Part shown: piece after piece, positions 47,628 to 58,300 of the stretch
Numbering within the stretch: position 1 is the stretch's first letter
Layout of the letters: every line of letters starts with the position of its first letter
Source: Perilla frutescens
Lineage: Eukaryota > Streptophyta > Magnoliopsida > Lamiales > Lamiaceae
Direction of reading: 5' to 3'
Assembly: GCA_026008535.1 (NCBI GenBank)
Contig: BRKX01000004.1
Location: 34,848,501 to 34,912,500, forward strand
Length of the DNA: 64,000 bases
Made by a program: the position numbers and the translations under genes
The notes under the pieces: model-generated
Told to the model about the DNA's origin: nothing
Seen by the model: only the letters and a program-made list of their open reading frames with translations
Database searches by the model: none

Positions 47628-48393
47628 TCTCGAATATATGTATACCAAAATCTGCCCTAAATCTTCATCAAACAATCAATATTGTATTGAATTTTAAAAT
47701 AAAACAGACCAGGGATGTCCATCCAATTCAAGAACAAACCCTACATTAATTAATGCCTATGCTTCAGCTTCAACTACATATATATTTATATACTTTTATA
47801 GCAGCATCTCTTCCATGACGGTGCTGCAAATTTTCTTCGATTTTGAATGTTTACGTGTGCATTCGCCTGCCACTCTTAACAACTGCGTTTCCCAGTTCAA
47901 TTCAAAACTTTCTTTTCTTTGCCTTAACTTTTTGAACTATGACCCTTTTCAATTCATTCCCTTTTCAGGAACATTTTCATACTAAACTAAATGCACCGTT
48001 AAAATTGCTTTTTGCATCATAAAATAAAATAATTACAAATTGACTTAAATACCTTTTGATTATTTTCATGTACCACCTAAATTATTCAATGCATCACTAA
48101 AAAAATAAAAATAAATGAAAAACAAAAAATAAAAATTGAAAAGGGAAGTGAAAGAACTGTTAGCACAAGAACTAGGTTAATTTATCATACAACTACAAAA
48201 TTGAGCTAAAAAAACTAGGTTTGAATTTTCGTGAGTTCAAAAATACAATATAAGTATTTTTCGTGAGTGTGTACCGATAAAAATTTGAATTTTCGTGTGT
48301 TATTTGGAGAAGCTTTCGCGTTTTGCTCTACAAGTACAGTTAGAATACACTTTTATGTGTTCTAATAATAAAGAACGTCGAACAAAGCTAATT
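47628..48393. other. COQ8 upstream region and AT-rich spacer
   Basis: This holds the presumed COQ8 promoter and leader (minus strand) and then AT-rich DNA with no gene. A segment near 48060-48100 (TGTACCACC...ATTCAATGCATCAC) resembles in reverse the segment near 48765-48805 (GTGGTGCATTGAGTAACAGTGGTG). A degenerate Mutator-like element may therefore span about 48.04-48.82 kb and hold the palindromic array below. Confidence 0.4.
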
Positions 48394-48695
48394 TGTTTCA
48401 ACTTTGAAGTTTGACCAATACTTAGACAATTTTAGACATCCGTTCTAACTCTGAAGTTAGAACATAATCATTTTGTTCTAACTCTGAAGTTAGAACAAAA
48501 TTAACTAGGCCGATCTACATACATCGAACAAGCACTTGAAACAATTTCAGACATTCATTCTAACTCCGAAGTTAGAATATAATCATTTTGTTCTAACTTC
48601 AGAGTTCGACCTAATATGCGTGAAATTTGTTTTAAGTGTTGTTCTAACTCTGAAGTTAGAACATAGTGATTATGTTCTAACTTATATATTCGAAC
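48394..48695. repeat. Array of 22-bp palindromes
   Basis: Near-perfect palindromes of the type GTTCTAACTCTGAAGTTAGA followed by AC start at 48442, 48475, 48557, 48590, 48641 and 48674, with a more diverged one at 48394. The last six form three pairs, each with exactly 33 bp between starts. Arms of 9 bp flank a CTGA-like loop, so each unit could form a hairpin. No gene or known element explains the array. Confidence 0.8.
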
Positions 48696-48828
48696 ATATT
48701 TTTTTTACTAAAATAAATATTTTTAGTTACAAGGGTATTAATGTAAATGTGTATGGTGCAAATAGTAAAAATAGTGGTGCATTGAGTAACAGTGGTGTAA
48801 ATAGAAATTTCCTTTCCATATATTAGAA

Positions 48829-49642
48829 TGTAACGCAAATTTCGTCGATTTATATTAATAAACACCGAAAAAGCGTACAAAGAAATATTTTTGGATTGAA
48901 ATTACAATTGTGGTTCGATTCTCTATCTAGATCTTCTGATTCTTCTCTTTGAAAATTTGATCTTCATGTTCTTCAAGATCTCCAGGGTGGATTTGTCTCT
49001 TTGATCTTCACGAATTTGATTTTTGGAGTTTATAACGTTAATTCGGATGGTCGAGACCTCGATTCCGGATCAAATGATGGTTTTGGATGATCTTGATGAA
49101 GAATGTCTTGAGTCTTCAAGAACAACTTGAGGATTCGAAGCTTGGAAACGTTGATTGGAGGGTGTAGCACCTTGATTCCGGATCAAACTTCAAGCTTGGG
49201 ATGGTTTTGACGAGGAACGCGAAGAACGTCTTGAATCTTCAACTTGAGTGCCTTGAAGATTGGAGAGAGTTTTCTCTAGGGAATTCTTCTCCAAACTTGA
49301 GCTCTTGAAATTGTGTGTCTCCCTTTGGCCAAAGCCCTCTATTTATAGGCAAATGGAGAGAGAGTGAAGTAAATTAGGGCTTATGTGGCATGATTTCATT
49401 GGTCACTTGCATTTGCAATCACCTACATTAGTGTGTTGATTTTTTGGTGTGAGCTCGACACTTGTCGGATTTTCATTGGTTGAAAATTTCCACACATTAA
49501 ATATCAAATTATTATTTATTATATTTAGGAATTTGATTAAATAAAATTCCTAAAATATAAATAAATAATTTAATTTCGTATTTAATCATTTTAATTTCTA
49601 CGTGGCACCATTTGATTGGCAATAAAAATTTAATTGCTTACA
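48829..49642 (-). repeat. 3' LTR of the Tat-lineage element
   Basis: This 814-bp LTR differs from its partner at about 11 positions, 8 of them transitions. A minus-strand TATA box, CCTATAAATAGAGG, lies near 49330-49345. Next to it inside the element the minus strand reads ATGGGGGGCATT, the likely polypurine tract. Confidence 0.95.
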
Positions 49643-50475
49643 AATGCCCCCCATGAGACAAGTTCATGAGCAAGTTGTCTTGAAAATGAACGAGTCTCAT
49701 ATTTTGAGAATTTCGTTTGATAGTTTTAACTCATATCAAGGAGTTCTTCACTTTTAAAATTTTCTAGATAGTTTATACTCGTACCTAGGAGTTCTTGATC
49801 TTTGATTTTTTTTTTTTTTTTCTTTGTAAAAAGTTTATACTCTTATCTAAGAGTTCTAGAATTTTAAATTTATCTTCCAATATTTGAGGGACGTTTTTTT
49901 TTTTTTTTTTTTTTTCTATTTAAAGTATGGGATGATTTGGGCTTCTACATTCATTAAGCCCAAAAGTGATATTGTTTTGTTTCCCATTAATCAGAATTCA
50001 CGGGCCAAATGGATAGTGCACCACATCAATCAAATAATCGCTGGCCCAAGGAACTGAAATGCAGTCATCTGCTTCGTGACATGAACAACTCTTCGGCGGC
50101 GTACCATCCTTCAGTTTTTTTTTTTGAAATTTCAGCTGCCCCCTTTTTTGCACAGTACTCCAAGATTATTTCACGGTAATCGAGAGATAATCTTCTTACG
50201 ATAAAGTCTCAACTTAGCTAAAAGGGAGTATCATTTTTTTTTCTCATGAAATCAGACTTCGTCTGTGAAGGCAGCCTCTCTTTTTTCTTTCCTTGCAGTT
50301 TCAAATGTCAGCTCTGCCTTGATTGGGAATTTTCAGAGATTGATAGGCCTGCTATTTCTGAGCACAAAAGGTGTTTTCTAATTTTATTATTTGTGTAATA
50401 GCAAGATCCACTATTTCTTTGAATGCTATCTATGGTGCGGACTTCAATCCATTTTTCTCCATGGCCTTCATTTTC

Positions 50476-50484
50476 CTATAAATA
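50476..50484 (+). promoter_or_regulatory. TATA box of the antisense PMD gene
   Basis: CTATAAATA is followed about 30 bp later by a pyrimidine/CA-rich region (CAACAACTCCTCTT) suited to a transcription start. Two leader introns with consensus borders follow: 50722-50827 (GTGAGC...TTCAG) and 50915-52048 (GTGAGT...TTGTAG). The 1.1-kb second intron is made of TATACATA-type AT repeats. The coding region begins nine bases after the second acceptor. Transcription is inferred from this arrangement. Confidence 0.5.
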
Positions 50485-52057
50485 CCCCACCCCTCATGAT
50501 CCAAAGCCAACAACTCCTCTTCGCGAGTTCTCTTCATTTTCTGTTAATTTCTGGAAGTCTCCTTTCTTTCTACTTTGCTCGATCTTCGCCGAAGGACTTT
50601 TTTTTTTTTTTCTACTTATTCTGGTTCTGCTGGGGAGGAGGCCGCTAGTGCATGGTGCATCGCTCTCCTTTTCCCAGCTGGATTTTGATGCTTTGAAGAT
50701 GCAATCTCAATGAAAGTAGTGGTGAGCTCCAACAGATATCCTGAATCACTTTTTTTTCGTTTGTAACAACATTCCTCGCATGATCTTAATCTGAAACTCA
50801 TTTTTTTACTCCATCTTCATTGTTCAGGGGGCAAACAACCTCAATTCATTGTGGTGGGCATCGAACGATCAAGATCTACGCCGCCCTTAAAGTTTTGGAA
50901 GCCAAGGCGATTAAGTGAGTTTCTTCTCTATCATTTTTTTTTCTTTACTTCCTTTTTGTGAATTATTGTAGTGGTGTAACTTTGAATTCTTTCGAATCTT
51001 TTTTTTTTGTTGAAGCTTTCTATGCCTAGCATCCTTCCCATGATCTTTGATTTGCATTTTTTTTTTTTTCAGAACTGATGATTCCCTACCTACATGCATA
51101 GTTATAGTATATCTATCATCTATGATGCATGCATATGCTGATAATAACAATGTACATACACACACACAAACATTTAGGTAATACATGCATATTTAGTAGA
51201 TTATGGTAGAAATTTATATTATAAATACATATATATACGCATATACAATATGGCATAGTTTATATGTATAAATATAATGCATGTATACATGTTAAAAAGC
51301 ATGCATACATATATATACATATATCTAGCTAGAAGACTAGGCATGTAAGATTATATATATATATATATATTATAATTACATGTGTATATATATAGGCTAT
51401 ATATGCATGTGTTACTGTATGTTAACGTCCACATAATTATGCCGATGTGTTAATGCAAAAATATGTGTGTTTCTATGCATATGGTGCTAAAACATTTAAT
51501 GTATACATATATTTTTACGTAATACACATACACATATGATAGTAGACTTGTTATGCAAGATTATATATTGTATATACATATACATTTAAATACATTCAAC
51601 ATTTTATACTTTATTTACACATATGAGGCACATGCATTAATTATAGGCAATGTGTAGGCTAATGGAATAGATATTCATATATTTAATTAATTCTATAAAG
51701 ACTTACGTATTATATATCTAGACATCTATATATATATATGCGCATGAAATGAAAATTAGCAACGTGAAAACTGTACGACACTCATGCAGTTCTTCTTCTT
51801 CTTCTTCTTTTTTTTTTTTTTTTTTTTAAGGAGATGCACATATACACGCATAAATGTTTATGTATATCATGTATACGTATATATAGAGTTTGTGCACACA
51901 TTATTTTGGGGGACCAAAGATTTCTTGTAAGAATTCTCATTTGGTGGCTTCTCAAGAATGATGTATGATTCTCTTTTCACTCTTTTTGTTCATCTCACAA
52001 CCTCTAATCCTTTTAACCCATCTTTATGTTTGCTTTGGTTTCTTGTAGGAAAGCAAC

Positions 52058-54765
52058 ATGGTTTACTTCAAAGAGGTCGTCATCTCTAAGGATACGTACT
52101 TGGTGATTTTGGATGATGAGGAACAACCTATGAAGAAAGGGACTCATTTGAGGGCCCATGAATCTCTCATTGGGGAATGCGCGGACGAGTGGCCTAAACT
52201 CACGAATCCACTTCACAAGCCAAATTGGTGTCGTGAAGTTTCTTTGACTAAGATGACGAAGACATGGACTCTGCAACCGGCACATCATCGACAAGGCAAT
52301 GAAGCTATCCCTTTTCCATCCTTAGGGCGACATATGGTTGAAGGCAGGGCAAATTGGCATGAGAGGGTTGAGTTTTCTGGTGAATTTCGTCATTTCAGAG
52401 GATATTGGGAGTGGACCGAGGATGTGCTCAGTCGTTGTGGCAATAACCTTCGTGATGCAAGTATATACGATCCTGTTTATGCCACTCTTCACATATGACC
52501 GCAACACTGAGGTTATCAAGGCTTTTTGCGAGGCTTGGTGTCCGTCAACAAACACTCTATTAACTTCTTCTAGAGAGTTATCGATATCCTTATGGGATTT
52601 GCATACATTGTCTGGCCTTCCTCTAACTGGGACTCTATATGATGAAATGGTTCCTAGAGCAGACGAGACGAGCTTACTGGAGTCGACAAAAGAAACAAAT
52701 TATACGTCCCTGCGAGCTGCAAATACTTGTTTCATGCTTACCATCTTCTTAAGGAAAAAGATGATAAGGCTTCGCATGGCTCCGTGTTGATCAAGGAATG
52801 GGTCAAGTTTTGGTCAAGAAGGAGCCTAAGATACCAACCACCTCCTCCTCGCAAGGAAAAGAAGGGTCCGCGTTCTAAGCTAACTTGCAATCCTCCCAAA
52901 AATTTCAAGGATCATGAGGAATGGACTTCTGCTGAGAAGGTCCCATTTGTAGAGCTCGGCGTCAGAGAAAAGCATCGAAATGAGACATATTTGGCTGCAC
53001 ACCTCGCTTGTTGGCTTTGTACCTTTGTCCTTCCAGAAGGCGATGGTAGTTCAATTCGGCCAAGTGTTTTCAAGTTAGCAAGTATTATGGCAAGCGGTGA
53101 GAAGGTGTCCCTTGCTATACCAGTCCTAGCAAGCATTTACAATAGACTAAATAAGATTTCAAGCCTTGCAAAACCGCCTCACGGTCACTCAGCGTTCCCC
53201 ATCCATTTTGTCTATAGCTGGATAGCATGTTATTTCCGGACCCATTCCTTACTTGAAGGAAAGACAGATGCCCCCAAGATGGTTCAGTATTCAGGTGAGG
53301 GAGGCGCAAGATTTTACGATCCTATTGATGCTCGCAAGAGGATACATAGAGGAGACTTTGTCTCTTGGAGTTGCACCATTCCTTCAAGAAGCAAGGATAT
53401 CATGTATATTGATGATGAGAATATGAGTGATTCAGATCATGGGTTCTTTATGGCCATCCGATCTAATTATCTAGCTAGGAGGCTAGATGATCATTTCATT
53501 ATTGAGCCTTACAACCCACATCGCTTCAGTCGACAATTTGGATACTTTCAGATGGTTCCAGGAATTTTTGTCAAAGATACTCGTGAGGCTTCTTTGGTAG
53601 ACGGCCTTAAGTACTGGCGCATCTGCTTATTACGCAAATCTATGGCGAAAGCGTGTTTTCCATGTTCATCTTTAAACTTGAAGAAGTTTCCCGATGCTGA
53701 ATACAAGAAATGGTGGGATCAAGTCTTTGGTAACTTCTTAGATAAGAATGTTGAACTTTTAGCCCATCCTAGATCAGTTGGCGTCTCACAAAGTCGAGAG
53801 AAGGCTGAAGGGATTGATCCTTCTAGTAAGGGCAAAAGAAAGGTTGATCCAGAGGCTTCTATTAGCAGCAACGTAGAGCGTCATTGGAAGAGAGAAAAGA
53901 CCAATCGTGAGCTCTCCCATCATCTTGAGAAACATGGTGGAAACGATCCTAGTCATGCGGATGCATCTACTAATGAGGTTTCCCATATTTCCATTCTTTT
54001 TTTTTATGTCTTGTTTTCCTATTAATGCAATATTTTTTGCAGTTGGTGAAGGAGTTGTTCGGGTCTGATGATCAAGAAGAGTCACAGAACGGCCATGATC
54101 AAGAAGATCCCAACGCATCAGTTGAAGCTTGTCATTCTGAAGAACATGCGGATAGTGAGCATATCCCACCAGTCAAAGCTGTTACTGAGTTTGATGGCAG
54201 GGCTATGTTTGATGATCGTTGTAGATCATTCCTCAAGATGTATTGGAATGATCTTCGTGGCAAGTTGACGAGGACGTCGGTTGATTCCATCTTGTCACTC
54301 CGAGACACGACATTTGAGGGGCTTTCACTCATGAAGAACACTCCTCATAGCTTTGATCTCACTCATCTAACGAAGAGCTTGGAGACACTTTTTGCAAGTG
54401 CTGCGGTTTATGACGAAGCAAGGTCGGCATCCTTTGAGTTTGATGAAGCCTCTGCACACCGTTATAAGGAAGTCGGTGATCGCATTCATGCTGCTAGAGT
54501 CAAGGAGGAGGAAAAGAGTCATCAAATTGAGTCCATTCGGGAAGAACTTGCTAATTTGGAGAAGCGAAAGAAAGATTTATCTATGTCTTTGAAAGCGCAT
54601 ATTGGGCCTCATCTAGCTCTTCAGAACGAGATTTATGGGCATGAAGAGGAGCTTTCCAAGATCAAAGGTTTCTTTGATGGTAGGGTGGAGGAGAAATTGA
54701 AGAGCTCAAAGTCTTCATTGGAGAATGCCAAGAGAGCTTTGGAGGATCAAGATCCCTTTGTCTAG
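52058..54765 (+). pseudogene. Antisense plant mobile domain (PMD) gene in the Tat element
   Basis: It starts at ATG 52058 (MVYFKEVVISKDT) and ends at 54765. The first two-thirds resemble the plant mobile domain of MAIN/MAIL proteins and of many transposable elements, with segments such as VIKAFCEAWCPSTNTL, LWDLHTLSGLPLTG, HFVYSWIACYF and RLDDHFIIEPYNPHRFSRQFG. A basic, Ser-rich linker follows, then an intron at 53978-54042 (GTTTCC...TTGCAG, phase 0), then a C-terminal acidic and coiled-coil region (RVKEEEKSHQIESIREELAN). Two frameshifts break the domain, one near 52485 and one near 52685-52705; the rest is open. The gene is transcribed toward gag-pol and ends 545 bp from the pol stop. PMD proteins act in silencing and genome stability in Arabidopsis; the role inside an element is unknown. 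Confidence 0.75.
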
Positions 54766-55309
54766 GACTTTGTTTGGACTTGTTTGTTCTCTTTCAGTTG
54801 TTATATATATTCCAGTTGTTCTTTGTAACGAACATCTTTGTCCTTATGCTTTCTTTTGAGACATCTTCAAATTTGTGCACTCCTTTTTTTTTAGTGTCAT
54901 ATCCTTTTGTTATAACCATATAACGTAAGAGACATAACAAAACACATATAGCATGACTGAACTTAGAACACATCTAAGCTGCCTATGTACCCATAAGAGG
55001 GATCAAGTCAGAACGTAGTTCAAATGATCAAATTTTTTTGGAAGGGGTGCCGTACACAGTTTATACTCATGCGGGCCAGGAGTGACTATTTATTTAACCA
55101 CTATATAGACAAAGTGGAGTAAATAACAGTTTAACCACATAAATTTTACCATTTTGGTGGGATAAATAACAGTTTAGCCACATAAATTTAACTTTTGGTG
55201 GTTACCGTACACAGTTTATACTCATGCGGGTCAGGAGTAACATGCAGTTTAGGCTCACGCGTCATGGAGCATTCTTTTTTTTTTTTGTTTTTTTTTCACT
55301 CTTTTTTTT
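54766..55309. other. Spacer between the convergent PMD gene and pol
   Basis: No gene is seen. The stretch contains direct repeats: TACACAGTTTATACTCATGC starts at 55052 and again at about 55207, each followed by GGG(C/T)CAGGAGT, and between them TAAATAACAGTTTA(A/G)CCACATAAATTT occurs twice. A T-rich tract at 55275-55312 abuts the pol stop codon. The spacer presumably carries the 3' ends of both converging transcripts. Confidence 0.6.
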
Positions 55310-58300
55310 TTAAGGATAGTATCGCTTCAAGAATTTCCCATTTATTGGGCTGATCCTTACATGGTCTTCAGAGATCAATTTATACGCGCCATTTGTGTAA
55401 ACTTCTTTCACGACATATGGACCGTCCCATCTAGAAACGAACTTATTTCCAACACGGTGGGTGGTGATGATCGGTCTTCTTATTGCAAGTACCAAATCCC
55501 CAACTTGGAAAGAGCGTGGCCGCACTTTTTTGTTGAAGGTTCTTGAGAGGCGAGCTTGATAACACTCGAGCCTTTGTTGTGCTTCCAGCCTCTTCTCATC
55601 TAAAGCTTCCAATTCTTCAAGGCGCAACCGTGCATTTTCTTCTTCAGTTAAACTTTCTTGGATTGCGATCCTCAAAGACGGGATTTGTTGTTCAAGGGGA
55701 ATGATGGCTTCCACACCATATACCAGTGAGTACGGAGTTGCTTGAGTAAGAGTCCGATGAGTGGTCCTGTATGCCCATAATGCTTCTCCAATTCTTTCAT
55801 GCCAATCACGCTTTGATTTTCCAACCATCTTTTTGAGCAAATTGCACAGGGTCTTGTTGAATGCTTCAGCGAGTCCGTTGGCGGCGGCATTGTACATAGA
55901 TGACTTTCTTTGTTTGAACCCAAACTTCTCGCACAACTTATCTATCAAGGCATTGCTGAACGGCTTCCCATTATCAGTGATGATATATCGAGGGATCCCG
56001 TAACGATAGATTATATTGCCTTTGATGAAATTAGCAACATTCTCTTTCTTCACCTCTTTCAAGGGAACAACCTCAGCCCATTTAGAGAAGTAGTCAGTCG
56101 CTGCCAAGATATATAAGTGTCCTCCAGAAGACTTAGTCATTGGGCCCACCACATCTAAACCTCAAGCGTCAAATGGCCAAGAGGCGACTGTAGGATGCAG
56201 TGGCTCCGGAGGTTGGTGGATGAGGTTTGCATGAAACTGGCAGGGTTGACATCTTTGTGCACAGTCCATGCAGTCTTTGACCATGGTCGGCCAGTAGTAG
56301 CCCATCCTCTTAATTCGAAAGTGCAGCTTTGGACCGGACTGATGTGCCCCACAAATGCCTGAGTGTGCTTCCTCCATAGCCTTTACTGCTTCTTCGTCAC
56401 CTAGGCATCTCAGGAAGACTCCGTCGAATGAACGCCTGTAGAGCGTGCCTTTAAAATAAATGAAACGATTGGCTCACCGTCGAATGTCGACTCTTTGACG
56501 TGGGTCACTTGGTAGTTTATCGTATTTCAAGTAATCATCAAATGGTTGACGCCAATCTTCTTTATCGATTTCAAATACTTCAATGGCACAATTTTCTTCT
56601 TCTTCATCATCATTTTCATTTTCAAACAGAAGGGGAACAACCCAACTTTTGCAAATTGGGATGTGAATTTTGCTGCCAGGTATGGCTATCGTAGAAGCAA
56701 GCTTAGCTAGTGCGTCTGCTTGTTTGTTTTCTTTCCTTGGAACATGTTTAAGTTCTACATCTCCAAGCCATCCGATCATCCTTTGAGCATACTTGACGTA
56801 AGGAATTAATTCAGGTTTCTTAACATCATACGATCCAAGTAGCTGGTTGATCACTAGCTTGGAATCCCCATAAACTTTGATTTGAAGTCTCTTAGCATCC
56901 ATTACCATTTCCAACCCAAGGATGAGTACTTGGTACTCAGCAACATTGTTGGAGCAATTTTCAGTCAAGGTGAAAGAATATGGCAACACCTCCCCTTCAG
57001 GTGTTATGAATACGACTCCAGCACCAGCTCCTTCTCTGTGAGATGCTCCGTCAAAATACATTTTCCATAGGGACAGAACTTCGATTGCAAGCACATCCTC
57101 ATCAGGGAGGTCATCATCTAGCTCCCATTCAGCAGGGATGGGGTGGTCAGCCAAGAAATCAGCTAATACTTGCCCCTTCACAGCCTTTTGAGGAACATAG
57201 ATGATTTCAAATTGTTGAAGCTAAAGATACCAACGTGCTAGCCGATCAGATAGAACTGGCCGCGTCATCACATACTTTAATGGGTTTGCCTTTGAGATCA
57301 GGCGAACCGTATGAGCTTGGAAATAATGCTTTAGTTTCTGAATGGAGAAAATCAATGCCAAGCATAACTTCTCAACAGGAGAATAATTTAGCTCATTTGG
57401 TGTCATCATCCTGCTCAAGTAATACAGTGCATTCTCTTTTCCATTTTTATTTTCTTGAGCAAGCAGTGCCCCAACAGAACGCTCTTGAGCAGCAATATAT
57501 AGAATTAATGGTCGACCTGCAACTGGCGCAACTAATACTGGAGCTTTCATCAAATAATCTTTGACACTTTTGAAAGCGTTGCGGCATGACTCATCCCATT
57601 CAAACGGGACTCCTTTCTTCATGATTCGGCTGAAAGGTTGACATCATCCTGCTAAGTTTGAGATGAACCTTCGCAAGTATGCTAACTTTCCTTGCAAACT
57701 TTTGAGGTCATGAATGTTGCGGGGCTCTGGCATCTTTAGTATTGCATCAATTTTTGCTTGTTCAATCTCTATTCCTTGATGACGAACAATGAATCCAAGG
57801 AATTTTCCCGATCTCACCCCAAATGCACATTTTAAGGGATTCATCTTGAGCTGATATCTTCTTAAGCGTTCAAAAACCAATCGTAGATCTTGCAAGTGAC
57901 TACTCCGTTTTCTTGACTTTACCACTACATCGTCTACGTAGCACTTAATGTTCTTGTGGAGTATGTCATCAAAGATTCTTTGCATGGCCCTTTGATATGT
58001 GGCACCGGCGTTCTTTAACCCGAATGGCATCACTTTGTAACAATAGATGCCTTTTGGGGTACGGAAGGCTGTCATTTCTTCATCTCTTGGGGACATGCGA
58101 ATTTGATTGTAACCAGATGATCCATCCATGAATGATAGTGCTTCATATCCAGTTGTAGCATCAATCATTAGTTCATCAATTGGTAATGGAAAGTCATCCT
58201 TAGGACATGCTTCGTTCAAGTCCCTAAAGTCGACACAAACTCGAATTTGCCTATTCTTCTTTCTAACAGGAACAATACTCGAGATCCATGTAGGATACTT

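Noticed and set aside
52058..54765. Reading the PMD region as part of the element's polyprotein
   Set aside because: It lies on the opposite strand with its own TATA box and introns, so it cannot be part of gag-pol.
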